Assembly: GCA_004794655.1 (NCBI GenBank)
Contig: SMMW01000087.1
Span: forward strand, 2,303,501-2,367,500
Direction: 5' to 3'
Length of the DNA: 64,000 nucleotides
DNA from: Marisa cornuarietis
Taxonomy: Eukaryota > Mollusca > Gastropoda > Architaenioglossa > Ampullariidae
Both the position numbers and the translations under genes were made by a program. Below, in pieces: positions 1 to 12,200 of this stretch. The notes beneath the pieces are model-generated. The model had not been told where the DNA came from. It did not search any database and saw nothing but the letters and a program-made list of their open reading frames with translations. How positions within the stretch are numbered: the stretch's first letter is position 1; every line of letters begins with the position of its first letter.

Positions 1-276
1 AGCTTTTTCTCCCTGTATTCTGGTTTAAAATTGCACAGCAAGATTCTCAGATCCATGACACCAGTGTTCTGGGAGCCATACTTAGGTGATCGAAAGTGAG
101 CTATCATGGTGGAATGTCACCTGTGATATCACTTGACAACGTGATATGGCAGTCTCCCTGAACCACCATGAGCTGTGCATTAGGTACAAATGTAAGTAAA
201 TGATTCTATTACAACCCAGAATTTTTAGAAGATACAGTTCAAAACATCAATATGCCCTTTAAGTTGAAGGATTATC

Positions 277-432
277 AAATCTACTGCTTACATGAATACA
301 GTAGCATGTTTATACGAGTGTGCAAGTTGCTTATATTACATCTGAAAAAGGTTTTTTTAAATCTACTGTTTACATAAATGCAGTAGTACGATTATGTGAT
401 TGTGCTCATTACTTATATTACAGTACATCTAA
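277..432. repeat. Degenerate tandem duplication, about 80-bp unit
   Basis: Two adjacent copies of a segment that begins with an AAATCTACTG-like motif and ends near CTTATATTACA. They are recognisably similar but diverged. There is no coding potential. The rest of 1-820 holds nothing else I can identify. Confidence 0.6.
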
Positions 433-828
433 AAACAAGTAAAAATAAAAAGTACAGTAGCAAATTATATCTAGAACTTTGAAAACAACAATATTACAAA
501 CAGAATTAGAAACTAGCCAATAATACCTAATAGTATGTAAATGACGAATTATCAGAAATTACTGTCAGTAGTATTAGTTGAAAAGGGAGAAGTTTTTGAA
601 CTGTTCACGACTGACTGTTGCCTTGAAAAAAATATATATCAGCTCAATGAAAAGGGCATGAATGTCTTTTATAAAAAAAACATATACTCTTATTAAATGA
701 TGCAGTCCTGTGATTTTAATTTCGGTGATATATAAATATATGTGTATAAATCATGATGGGGATTTTAGCAATAATTATAATAATATTTTATTAACAAACA
801 AAAAACTATGCTGACTACTCGCCTAGCA

Positions 829-958
829 CTTAGTTACCTGTAAGTGTAAAAACTTTGGAAGCACTTGATCGAATTAACTTCGTCCACCTAAGTGGCTACC
901 TGTAAGTGTAAAAACCTTTGAAGTACTTAATCAAATTATCTTCGTCCACCTACGGGTG
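829..958. repeat. Tandem duplication, about 66-bp unit
   Basis: The segment starting CCTGTAAGTGTAAAAAC and ending CTTCGTCCACCTA occurs twice in direct succession with few differences. Function is unknown. The following 960-1740 shows no gene or recognisable element. Confidence 0.65.
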
Positions 959-1744
959 TCGATAAAATGAACGTATCCTTAAGAACTGCGTAACCAAAAT
1001 TAATCGGCGAAACTGTGGTAAAATATTTTTAGTCTCCTTTGAGAGACCGCGAAAAGGGAGTGTACTCTACGACCACAGCACCCAGTCGATTCGACCACCA
1101 AGTACAGAAGTGGGTATTCACACTTGTTGCTCGTTGTATGTAAACAAAATGAAAAGACATTTTTTTCTATAAAAATCAGTTACGTGATACAGATATTTAT
1201 ATCGACTTAGATCCACTTAAATTCCCTCTCTCACACGTACACACACACACAGTGCAAATTGTACGTGCGTCAGCCTAGGACGAAATTTACCTGCAACTGG
1301 TTCGTGGCCCATCCCTTCTTCCAACCCAGTTTTACACTTGAGTAATACATGGAAATCTTCCTCAAAAGAAAGTGTAGACTAAAGAGACGAGCCAGAGAGC
1401 ACTTGAGTAATTTAAAAGGCTTTGTGCATAAGTTTTAGAGAGTCGACTTTCTTCTCTCATTTGCACACGACGCCAATCACGCCATGCTCGCTTTTAGTCA
1501 CCCGTTCTGGGAACTTAATTCATACATAATGACGGGAAAGTATGGTTTCTTTACAGTCCTCGAGAGCTGCTCGCTGCCCAACGGGGTCGGTTAGGGTTAG
1601 CTCAGGTATCACGTACTCGTGACCTTACATAGTTCGCTTTATTTGCTGTGGATCTACAGACCACCTCCCACTGTCACGAACAGGGTTACAGTCGTGACAT
1701 TTTCCTTATCTACTTGACTACAGTAATACACTAAATAACAGTCC

Positions 1745-2045
1745 TCATGTGCTTCTGGGAGATACTAATGTGCACTTTGAAGCCACATCTTATCCTGATA
1801 CTATCAAACTGACAGAGATGCTGCATACCTCCCATTTCGTCGTCAGCGACACAGCCAACTCGATCGTAAATAAAAGATGATCTCTCATCTGACCACTACA
1901 GTATTCTCCTAGAACTGCCTTGCCAACGAAATATTTCCGGTATTTTGCGTCCCACTTCGCAAAAATTTTCAGAGACAGGTCTACAACGCTGCGAAACGAC
2001 GTGCTGCCAAGTGTATCTACATTATTGGTAGACGCATATCGATCA
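1745..2045 (+). mobile_element. LINE endonuclease remnant
   Basis: Plus-strand translation contains a GD-N-HF pattern followed by DTIKLTEML and a VSDT-like stretch. This order matches the end of an APE-type endonuclease domain of CR1/L2-like non-LTR retrotransposons. The frame is broken and no reverse transcriptase follows, so it is a dead fragment. The family assignment rests on motif recognition only. Confidence 0.5.
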
Positions 2046-2050
2046 TACCT

Positions 2051-2195
2051 CAGTGGCGTAGGAAGATGCTCGGCTTTGGGGGGGGGGGGCGGCAAGCTCC
2101 ATGCTGACTATGAATAACGTTCACATTCTTGCCTTCCCAGCATCTTTTTTGAGGGGGCGGCGGCCCCCCTTGCCCCCCCTGTTCCTACGCCACTG
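2051..2195. mobile_element. Short inverted-repeat element (MITE-like)
   Basis: The left end CAGTGGCGTAGGAA and right end TTCCTACGCCACTG are perfect 14-bp terminal inverted repeats. They flank about 115 bp with a G-run on the left and a C-run on the right, so the whole unit can fold back. TACCT occurs just outside both ends and may be a 5-bp target duplication. There is no coding capacity, so it would be non-autonomous. The superfamily is not resolved. Confidence 0.75.
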
Positions 2196-2462
2196 TACCT
2201 TCAGGGCGAGGTAACAGAATGCATCTCTTCCAGACGAACTAGGGCAAGGCTATCCCCAGCTCAGTAGCGGGGAGACCACACCCAACCCAGCGTGATAGGA
2301 GAATGGTTCTTTCTGGACGAATAAGCAGCCGGTGGTGTTCCTATCGGGGCGGGGAAACAGTAGGAAATACCCCATGTGTCCAGTGACAGGTCCACCATGC
2401 GATAAAGAGCCTCGTTATAAGCTCTGGCCCTGGGGTGGGATCCCAGCAAAAAATCCACCCCT

Positions 2463-3862
2463 TGTAACGTTTTGAGTGAAGAGTGCACATAAATGCTTGC
2501 GAGCGTTAGTGTACATCTACATGTACCTACGCTCGCGGCACTTTTCTTCCTTTTTCACACAAAAAGGCCCGGTCAACCGTTCCAACATTTAATGTTTTAA
2601 AAGAAAAGGAGAAATGAAATGGTAAAAGAAATAACGAACTGTGTAATGACGGATGGAAAGTTATTAGTCTCCCCGGCAATGTCACCTGTCTGCTTTGTCG
2701 ATTCGACGGTCAGGTAATCGATCCTGCACGATTAGTCAGATGAGGTAGTGTTCGAGAAACAGGAGTTCACTTCATCGATATAGGAGTCTGCCTGAACTGT
2801 CGTTCTCCTAGCTGCAGGTCTGCAGGTGAATCGTCTGCACAGGAAATTTCTCGTACTGTTGATCGGCAGGTATATCCAAGGCAGGTGAACAGACCGCATA
2901 CAAGTTAACCTTGATTGATGACCGGCGAACTATATCCAAAACAGGCGTATGATTGCACAGAAGAAGGTATATCCAAATTCACGAATCAGAACATAAAGAC
3001 CCACGTGGAACACAACAGTAGATCCCGGCTTGAAGATCAGACGTGCTGTAAGTAATCCTCGATCTATGACGATTCAGCACTGCCCTTCGGCAGGAGTGTT
3101 TCAGCATCTGTAGTTACCGATGTGAAAGTCCGTAGAGTCTCAGAGATAATAATAATAAATGAAGATTTGTATAGCGCATATTCACACTCATAGAGAGCAT
3201 GCTCCGATGAAATCCACTCAGAAGTAGAGATCTCGACGGATTACAATGAACATCAGCCGTCGCCGTGTCACCCAGTTCTCCCTAGAGGGTTGCTGCAGAA
3301 GGGCTTCACAGAAGTAGAGTCAATGACGGATCACAGTCAACAAATGCCGCCTCGGTGTCTCCCAGTTCTCGTTGGAGGGTTGCTGCAGAACGGCCTCTCA
3401 GAAGTAAGGTCCCTGACGGATCGCAGTGAACAACTGCCGCATTCGTGTCTCCCAATTCTCTTCAACGTCTCGCCCGTTACAAGTCCTTCACTGACCTCGT
3501 GTAGGTCTGTCTTGTCTGAAAGATCTCAGCTGAATGCCGGGGAAATGTTAAGCTGGCTAACTTAATCCTGCCTTACCCCGGTTGAGACCAATCGAACGCT
3601 AGCTAGTTACTCGATAACTATGGCGATCACCTAGCGACACTATGGGTACGTGGGATCCACGCAGACCAAATACATTAATTTACCTTGTGGTGTAGTCGGC
3701 GTGGATTCTCACCTGCGTCGGCCGAAATTACACAACACCATGTGGAATTCCAGATTAAATCTTGTTTACAAAAGGAGTCTGGTCTTCTCCTATCGCGTCA
3801 TAGCGTGATGCAATTTTGTGGTTTGCGTCACACGGCCACGTGGCTTCTCAAGAACGGAATAA
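2463..3862 (+). mobile_element. LTR-like repeat, copy 1
   Basis: Starts TGTAACGTTTTG and is similar over about 1.4 kb to 53101-54519, which has LTR-style ends. It carries three direct subrepeats spaced 90 bp apart (each beginning near CAGAAGTA at 3219, 3309 and 3399), and a near-palindromic arm pair at 3655-3666 and 3695-3706 with one mismatch. A 91-codon open frame over the subrepeats is not a gene. The right end is unclear because similarity to copy 2 stops near 3862. A minus-strand open stretch at 2261-2488, just upstream, was not recognised. Confidence 0.6.
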
Positions 3863-4520
3863 AGTCAGTCTCTCCCTCTCTCCCCCTCTGTCATCCTTTG
3901 TCTCCGTCTCTCTCTCATCTCTCTCTTTCCCTCTCATCCTCTTTAACCCTCTCTCACACACAAATAATTTGTAGATTACTGATATTGTTAACAACCAATT
4001 AATCTATGCTGCAATTTTAATGAAGTAAAGGCACTGTATTTATGTATTGTGTACTTTCATTTGATTCCCCCTCCACCCACTACTCCAACATCGGTTATGG
4101 GCATGAGCCTACCGAAAAAAAAGAAAATTGCCATTATCATCCCCTCTCTCTCATCCTCTCTAACCTTATCTCATCATCTTTAACTCTCTCTCTCTACCCC
4201 TCTCCCCCCTCTCTCACAGAGGCGACAGACTTACCAGCTAGGCCTATCTAGGTCAGTCAAGTCCTTGGCTCACCACCCTCTCTATCCTCCGGTAGTGGCA
4301 TGCGCTAACGACCCACGGTACAGTATCGCCAGTTCTTCGCTGCCATTAGCGTTAGGTCTGTGCGCTGAAATTCCTTTGCGCGTCATGATGCAATATTTGG
4401 TGAGTTGCGTCACCTCGTCACATGACTTTCATAAGATCGTGGCCACAGAAATGAGATCTAATAGCCAAAAGTAGCAAATCAGAATAAATAACACGTGTTA
4501 TTTTATATTTGAATCGGGAA
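3862..4520. repeat. CT-rich low-complexity DNA and partial repeat
   Basis: Two pyrimidine-rich tracts (about 3870-3960 and 4140-4220, CTCTCC-rich) alternate with a segment at 4380-4440. That segment resembles 3785-3850 (GCGTCATGATGCAAT-type motif followed by a CACATG/CACGTGGC stretch). No gene is seen. The repeat may belong to the LTR-like element immediately upstream. Confidence 0.45.
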
Positions 4521-4589
4521 GTGTTACAAACATCCCTCAGAGCCTGCAAAAGGCAATCAGAAGAGAAAAGGAACAAACAGCGAACACAG

Positions 4590-5400
4590 AGCCACACGAC
4601 TCATGACAAAAGACATTACTATGCAGGAACTGAAGAACGCCATCAACCAACTGAAAAAGAAGAAATCTCCTGGCCCAGACAAAATCACAAATGAGATGCT
4701 ACAACACTTCGGTAACGGTGCAAACTACTAAACATATTTAATCTTAAGCTGGAAACTAGGCCAGGTACTCCAATGTTGGAAGGAGGCCAGGATGATTCCC
4801 ATTCTAAAAAAGTGGAAGAACAAGACAAAAGTCCTGAGCTACCGTCCCATTTGCCTTACAAGGGTGGGGGGTAAATGGTGTTTTAGCCAGCAACTAAGAA
4901 TGTATCACGGCAAGACAGCCAGTCTTGTAAGCAGATATGCAAAGAAAGAACGGCGTGCCCGAGACGAGAGCTGAACCCTGGACAGCCAACCCTCATTGTA
5001 TTAGCGATCATTAGCCTGAAAAGCTGTATGCAAGACCATAGAGCACATCATCAACCAGCGTCTGCAGTGGTACCTGGAAGAAGAGATGATCCAGGGTGCT
5101 GGTGGATGGACACTATAGCCAGAAGGCACTCCTGTGGAAAGGCAACCCACAGGTAGGAGTTCGCTGACAGATAGCAAAATCGGGCGCTGAAGTCAGGCAG
5201 GATGAAAACAAGGTCAGCACCACCGTTACCGTAAGCTACATTAGATGTCATCCCCAATGTGCTCCTGTGGAGATGCAGAACCAACCACAGAGCACATCCT
5301 GCAAAAGTGTAAATTCCTCCACAACTGTGGGCGAAGGTCTGGCCCTCGACACCAAGCTGTACAGACATATAGGGATGCTTCGCAGATGACTGCCAGTTTT
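4590..5400 (+). mobile_element. Non-LTR retrotransposon RT remnant
   Basis: Plus-strand frames show, in order, ELKNAINQLKKKKSPGPDKI (classic start of a LINE reverse transcriptase), an IPILKK...SYRPICLT block, then KTIEHIINQRLQWYLE, and near 5250-5320 a CSCGDAEPTTEHILQKC tail typical of LINE C-termini. Stops and frame changes lie between them. A SINE splits the RT between the SYRPICLT and KTIEH blocks. This is a dead, internally deleted copy. Confidence 0.8.
4872..5030 (-). mobile_element. tRNA-derived SINE, inserted in a LINE
   Basis: On the minus strand this reads GGTTGGCTGTCC, then a B-box-like GGTTCAGCTCTC, then GGGCACGCCGTTCTTTC, then a tail ending TTAGTTGCTGGCTAAAACACCA. The same blocks in the same order occur on the plus strand at 12967-13142. 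It interrupts the RT of the surrounding LINE, so it is younger than that LINE. Confidence 0.75.
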
Positions 5401-5559
5401 ATCTTGAAAGCTAAGATTTTTTGTCTAAGTGTGACAAAAAATAAGCGAACATCGCTTCCAAAAAATCGTTTGAATGCTGTGGACGAAGGTGTTTATGGGT
5501 GTGGAATGGATGAGACTAATACTTCATTGTAATGACACAGAATTGTAACACCAAATAGT

Positions 5560-6300
5560 GGTGGCATATAATTTTGCAAGAATGAATAAAGTATTATCAT
5601 TGTTCAACAACTCCACTGCCTACGGTCTACCCAGCTTCACAACTACCAGGTCTTTAGCGACCGCTTCATTCACAGCATCTCCAACATTCGCACATCTTGA
5701 TTCCATGTCAGTACCCAATCACATCTTACTCAATGTTTTTCCTAGTTGTTTCTTCACCGAGTTTCAACCAGTCTCTGAATCTTATTTTAAGATGATGATT
5801 CTCGAGGCCAAACCAGCAACTTGTTAGACCCAAAGTCCACCCCACCACCCAGATTCTTGAATTGACTAATTGATGTTTTACTTCCTTTCTTCACAAGCAT
5901 TGTCAGTTTATCAAACGGCATGTTGTCCTGCCTTTGTTTTTTAAAAAAGGCTTTGATGAAACCCACACTTGATGTCAATGTGTTACACACCTACCACCTG
6001 GGCCAGTCTCTTAACTTTTCTTTCCTCTCTGAAGTACCTGAGCAGGTCATTTTGACACAACTCTGGAATTATTTACAAGATCACCATCTCGTCCCCACTA
6101 CCCAGTTAAGTATCATCCTAGTACTGAGACTGCTCTCATCAAAATAATAACTCACTGTGTCCGCCTTTTACAGTGGTGATGTTTCTGTCTTGGCTCTGTC
6201 TTATAGGTTTGATTTCAAATGACTCATAGCTGTCTGTGCTCTGCTCTAATTTCTCTTAAGGCAATTGTCCTGCCTATTTCTCTAAACTACTCTTCCTCTA
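5560..6300 (+). mobile_element. CR1-like LINE RT remnant
   Basis: Across frames the plus strand shows FQPVSESYFKMMILEAKPATC, a stretch with LSNGMLS and FKKAL-KPTLD, then a YH--QSLNFSFLSEVPEQVILTQL block and a STETALIKI-like block. These are the usual succession at the start of a CR1/L2 reverse transcriptase (KPSLDP, NYRPVSNLPFLSK, STETAL). Frameshifts break it several times. From 6300 to 6960 I see only AT-rich sequence. Confidence 0.65.
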
Positions 6301-6976
6301 CATCCCTATCGGAATCCTTCTAGCGCTCTGCTCCAACAACAAAATAATGTATGGTCATAAGTTTTTTAGTTATGGTGCGGCAAAGTAGTGAATCTCCCTT
6401 CATTTTATATTCACTGCTTATCCACCATTTGTTTGAAAGTGCAACAAAAACATTTTTTTTCTTTGAGCACTATACTAAGTCCACAACTAACTTCTTTCCA
6501 TTCATAACTCTTGATTAGTCTGACCTGCCAATATCCTTTTTTGGATTACTTTTTAGCTAGCTGTTGCCTCTGTCTTCTCTATCTTTTATACTTCATTCTC
6601 ATTGTTGTCTTGCCGTTCTTCCATGTACAACACATTAACCTACTTTTTGTAGCACTTATGAATTTTACTTTATGAGCGTGATTCTGAACTACATAAATTG
6701 AACATGATTATTATCAAAAGCATCAACTTTTCCAGACAGAAACTTGGTTGTGGCAGTTAAGGTTTCTACCTGAAAAAGTTGATGCAATTGATAAATAATG
6801 CAGTTCCGAATTGTACTAAATGTATGGCAGTCTTTTTTTTTCATTAAGTAAAAACCACAGAATACCCAAGCTGCGTGAATAATGCTTCATCTTTAAGTAT
6901 AAGCATTTGAACTTGTCAGTAATTAAGGAAATTTGAAAGATTACTAAATACACTGACATAAGCAGGATTTAGAATG

Positions 6977-6982
6977 CATTTA
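6977..6982 (-). terminator. Likely polyadenylation signal of UQCRB
   Basis: AATAAA on the minus strand, about 125 bases downstream of the UQCRB stop codon. This is a plausible 3'-UTR length for a short mitochondrial-subunit gene. Confidence 0.5.
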
Positions 6983-7106
6983 TTTACACAATTTTAACAC
7001 TTTCACAAAAAATTCTTTTAGACTAAAAAATTTCCATTCCTTAAGTCTTCATGCTTGTCAGACTTTCTAATATTTAAAGCAACTCAGTGTGGGAAAAAAG
7101 TACAAG

Positions 7107-9004
7107 TTATTTTCTGTTCCACTCTGCCCGCTCTTGATTTTCTTTCTCCACTTCTTTGACATAAGGCATCAAATATCGAATATCCTGAAATAGAAAAATA
7201 TCATTCAGTTTAAAAAGATATTCAAAAACTTTCAGAAATATGTTAGGGATAAGTTAGCAACTGCATCCAAAAGAATGATTTGGATTAACATAGATTTGAA
7301 AAACTGGGCTATTCAGTGCCATAAATATATCTGCAAAGGTTGGCTTACACAAATAGCTAAACAACAGGCAACAAATAAAGAAATGTCTCTTCACCTAACT
7401 GGCTGGAGTGGGCAGAACTCTGTGGTATTTTTGTCTTATCTGATGTCTTCCTTGTGTTAGAATTGTGATTGTGAATGTTTTTGACGTGCCTGCCAGTGTA
7501 TTTGGAACGTGGTGCCTTTTCCATTTTGGTGGTTTGGTTCCTTTTCAACATGCAGACTTCACGATTGGCGCAGTTCTGTGGGTTACATGTCCACTTGACC
7601 GTTGTTGATCTGCAAACTTCTGCCTGCTGGGGCTTATTCGTCGTTCAAGTGCGACTGGTTCCGTCAGTTGTACGTGCCATTTGAAACTGCATTTGCTATG
7701 GAGTGTATTCCGGCTTGTATGATACATTTGATATTTGGGATGCAGATGGTGGTTCATGCTGTATGTGAATGCTGCCCACTGGCATGAAGTACACAATCTG
7801 CTAAGCAGGTTTTGTCATTTGTGAAGTGCCTTGAACTTGTCCATAGGGCAGGGTAAGGCGCAATACAAGTAAACTTTTACTATTATTATTTTTACATTAT
7901 ATTCAGGCATTAAAAAACAGCCTTTTCTGGGCTCAGTAAAAGAAATACAGTGTACGTGTAAATGAATGTGTTTGTATGGTGTTTTTTGTATACGTGTGTA
8001 ATATAAACTACCTCTTCCATCTTCATCCATTCCTCTTTCGGTAAGATTTCCTTTCGATTAGAAAGGTACAAAGCCCGCGAGATACGAAACTGGCGAGCAT
8101 CATACACATCTGCTGGCAGACGACGAATTGCCTCTTTCACTTCAGGAGTTTCATACAGACAGTCATCTCTCATCAAGCCTGAATCAAGCATTGATGATAG
8201 CTTTAAAACACATCAGTGGCTTAAACATAAGATTTAAACCAAAGACATTACAAATACTTTTACAATTAAGAAGTTTGAAAGGGATAGTAAATCCATTACT
8301 TAAAAAGTCAGTAGTCATCCTATTTCGTACTTGACTTGTGACACTAATCACATGGATGCCCAGTTATATATAATTTGCACCTGAGTAATATATTTCTTTT
8401 TTTTAATAAAAAAATGAGTGCTCAGGGATTAACTGAACATACTATGAAATTGTGGATGCTAAAAATCTGCATAAAATAATAATAAAAAAACGAAACATTG
8501 TCCTGACAGGAATGATGATTTAAAAAATAAAGTAATAACATCTTTAAACTTGAGTGACTTCGGGTTATTAGTTCCTAATCATGATGGGTATTTACTTCAT
8601 TTGTGTGCATTTTCATTTACTTTTCGTAATATACTAACGTAACTAACCTAAGGAGGGAAAGTATGATTTGTAGTAGGCCCAGCGCTGTAAAGCCCGCTTC
8701 CATGCAGGAACTGAAAAGTCAGAAAAATTATGCTGTAGATGAACTACAGAGATAAAAATTAAAATTATATTCTCAGAGCCGTTATTTCGCAAGTGCAGTA
8801 CAACAGTACATATTTTCATAGCAGAATCTATGGTTGTGTGAATTTATAAATGGAAAAGCTATTAAACTAAAAAAAAATGAACAAAAATTACATTAAAAAA
8901 TTGCTAATGTAAAATTCCATTTACAAAAATAAACAATTTTGTCTATAACTACAGCCGGTTACAAAGGAAAGATGACCTTCAGCCACAACTCTGCGTGTCG
9001 CCAT
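7107..9004 (-). CDS. UQCRB: Cytochrome b-c1 complex subunit 7
   Basis: Encodes a nuclear subunit of respiratory complex III (ubiquinol-cytochrome c reductase) on the matrix side of the mitochondrial inner membrane. Four exons on the minus strand: 9004-8977, 8710-8648, 8178-8012 and 7184-7107. All introns are GT-AG and every junction keeps frame, giving 111 aa, the same length as the human protein. Diagnostic blocks are LGLMRDD near residue 30 (created across the exon 2/3 junction), EAIRRLP near 45, [15 protein letters not shown] near 77, and a charged C-terminus ending EWNRK. The start is the ATG at 9004, with exon 1 coding only nine codons. It is divergent from HS1BP3, whose ATG lies 275 bp away. 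No defects were seen. Exon boundaries are inferred from splice consensus and family alignment. Confidence 0.95.
7440..7890 (+). mobile_element. LINE/SINE 3' fragment in UQCRB intron 3
   Basis: The 3' part (GTGAAGTGCCTTGAACTT..., then GGCGCAATACAAGTAAA followed by a TTATTATT tail) matches the style of CR1/L2-like 3' ends at 13700-13760, 46650-46690 and 58640-58690. Upstream sequence to about 7440 is probably the same element but was not identified. It lies wholly inside an intron. Confidence 0.5.
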
Positions 9005-9279
9005 TTTCACTTGCAGGCTGCCCCGAAGAAATTTAGCGAGGTTAAACAATGTCACACGTTTAACCGGAAAAGTACTTTATAAACTAAACGTATTTTTATT
9101 TTCAAAGGATCTTTGTATTTAATTCATTTTTATTTTCTTTAATTTTAACAACGTTTTGTTGCTCTTGCTGCTGCTACGAGCGGAGCATGGCGGAATGTTT
9201 GAGGACAGGGGGTGTATACAACTTGTAATCACATAGTTTTTTTCCTTGTGAATTCGAGCTTATTTATATTTCTCCAACC
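9005..9279. promoter_or_regulatory. Shared bidirectional promoter, UQCRB / HS1BP3
   Basis: The 275 bp between the two divergent start codons must hold both core promoters and 5' UTRs. There is no TATA box at a convincing position for either gene. The segment is more GC-balanced in its middle (GCTGCTGCTACGAGCGGAGCATGG-type sequence near 9168-9190) than the AT-rich flanks, as is common for housekeeping promoters. Function is inferred from geometry. Confidence 0.6.
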
Positions 9280-12200
9280 ATGCCAAAAGCAACAGTGACG
9301 GTCAGGTTAGTACCAGTAGGTCTAAAATGAAATAAATTAAGTTTCTTCTGGGTAATGGTGTAATTACGTGTTATCGATTTGCATTTCGTCGTCTGCTACA
9401 CGAACCAGAAGAGCAATCAGTGTACATAACTTGCAGGGTTGTTATTAGCGATAGTCAAATGATATTATATATATATATATATAAAACACATAAAGACTTA
9501 TAAAAAGTAAGTTTTTATTTTGTTAAATAAGGTTTAATCGCCGATTGTGATATACACATACAAGTTAGGCTGTTCCTCAGAAAGCTTTTTGCTTCTATAC
9601 CACTTGACAGTGCTAATGCATACTGTTTTTGTTGTTTAGGAAAATAAATTAGTGCTTAAAAGAGGTTAATTTCAGCAACAATAATTGTGTACTTTTGGTA
9701 ATTATATGGACTTTTTGTGCTATAACTGGCAAAGAATGAGTGGATTGTCTACAGAGATTTTATGATTTTTATTATTTTTTGATTTTTTAATTTTTTCAGG
9801 GAGCTGAAGAACAAGGAAACCTGCATAGACTTAGCTGTGGTTTCATACAAAGAATTTCCAGCCAGTTTCATGCGATCAACCTATGAATTCCAGATTGTTG
9901 TGGTATCCAGTTTATCTTGTTTCAAACTACCCAGTCACAAAGAATCTGATGTGGTACAGTTTACAGTAAGTCTGAAAAACACTTAACGTGTAATACCTTG
10001 TGAGACAAGAACTTAAAATATTTTGTTCCTATGAACAAGGAAGAAGATATGCTGATATCAATCAACTTTAAACACAGCTCTTTTAATCTTTTTTTCTTCA
10101 CTTTATGAACACTTCCCAAGAGAGGTTGTGAGTAGTTTTTACACATACACCCATTTATGTAATAGTACACAGCATGAGACATGATAGTTTTACATTAGCA
10201 GCAACCTGTTTATCTCGAAAAACTATTGGAGAAAATGCAAAGCATTTTTATGGATTTAGGTTTACAAGAAATTCAATGAATTTGAGGAGCTACGAGAGAG
10301 ACTAAATGAAGCCTACTCAGGAACAGTCTTTCCACCCATAGAAAAAAAGTCCATCATGGTGAATGACACTGTGCTTAAAGAAAGACGCAAAAGCTTGGAT
10401 GTTTTCATGAAATTCATTGCTGCAGCTCCACGAATTTCCACCTGCTATCATGTTCTTGCATTCCTAGGTAAGCTGTAAGAACTCAGCAATCCTGACCATG
10501 GCATTATAGCATGCATTGATGAGTTGCTGATTAATAACGTCATTAGCTCTTTAAAGTTCAGAATGTCATGTTCAGTTATTGAGTAAAAGTTGAGTTTATT
10601 TTATACATGTTCAAGTGAACTGCAAAGTGCTCTTGTAATTTTAAATATCTAATGGTTTGTAAACATTCTATGCACTTGACAGGTTCCTCAGCCTGACAGT
10701 TAAAGACTTTATTTAACAGTGTACATTTTGAATGGCTTTAGAGACTCTGTGTACATGAATGTATTAATAGCTAAAAACCATCGGCACAGGTTTGAACAAA
10801 GTAATGGTAATTTATGGTGGTTGTTTAAGAGGTGGATCCTCAGAAAGCCAGACGTTTCTCTGCGGAAACAGACGAAGTAACATCCAAAGAGAGTAAAAAA
10901 GGGTCGCAAGAGGAAACTGACCAATCAGAGGAAAAGTAAATTAAATCTATGATTTTTATGTGTATGTGAATCTGGTTACATTGTTATTTCACTTTCTTAT
11001 CATCTTGCTCTTTCTGCTTTAATTGTGCATAGATATATGCATCTTTTTGTGTAATTTTTCTATTTAAGCTGAAGAGCATATTTTGTTTTAAAAATGTTTT
11101 TTTTTCCTAAATAAACAAGAATGCTTTTAATATGATGTGAAAATGCAGATGCGTGTGTTCTTCATTTATTTTTATGGAACTTATCAGGGGAAGCACTGAC
11201 CTTTTTGATGAAGAGGATGATGTCGGTGAAGATTTCCTGACCTCTACAGACAACGCTAGTGAGGGTGGTGACATTGCTTCTAGAAGTGAAAACATTGACT
11301 TTTTTATTTCAACAGCAGAAACATCTTCAGCCAGTAAGTCTGATATATTTATAAAATAACTTCAACTTTTGTCACGTAGTTTTGTTGTTGTTTTTTTTAG
11401 TTACGATTTATTTTACATGATTTTGTTTTTTTATTTATCTTTTACATAACTAAAAATGTTTATTGGCATAGTGCTTATTTAATTTTTTCTGTAGGCTAAA
11501 GAGCTATCTACTCATGGCTATCATGTGTTTGAAGAAGTAAATTTACATTATGTCTATTTTGTTGTTAAAGAAATCTTAGGGCTATATGATGTCAGGACTA
11601 AGTTAAACATATTCCGTTCTCTCCTAGGTGCCCATTTGTTTGAAGCACAAGACCTGAAACGTGAGTTGACAGAGGAGGATGAAAAAGAGTTTGCTTTCAT
11701 CCCTGATGCCATTGTCAAAAAGCAAGATGTAGTCATCTCTGCAGAGGATGACAATGATGACCTTTTAAAGTAAGTATGATGTGAACTTTGGTTAAATTTT
11801 GGTTAACAGTGACTCTAATATTAGTTTATTCTGTTTTAGATAATCTACTGTACAGTTATTTGGAACATTTCACGTCAGTCACTTTAATAAATTGTATCCT
11901 CTGATCAGCAGAGTTATAACGCGTGAAAGGTATTCCAATCACTTTATTCCTTATGCGAGCATGATCTGCGTAAAATGCAAGTGCAGAGCATAGAGAACCA
12001 TATATATTTTTCATCACTATAAAGATTATATAGACACTAAACAATCTTAAGGTTTTATATGATAAAGTGGGGTATACCTCTAGATTGTATTTAAATTAAC
12101 TCCAAGTAATAATATGTCTTGATCATCTTGCTAATCAGGCTTTCATTTGAATATCATTCGCCTCTAGTATTGGCGATGTACAGGAACTTGAGCAGCTGGT

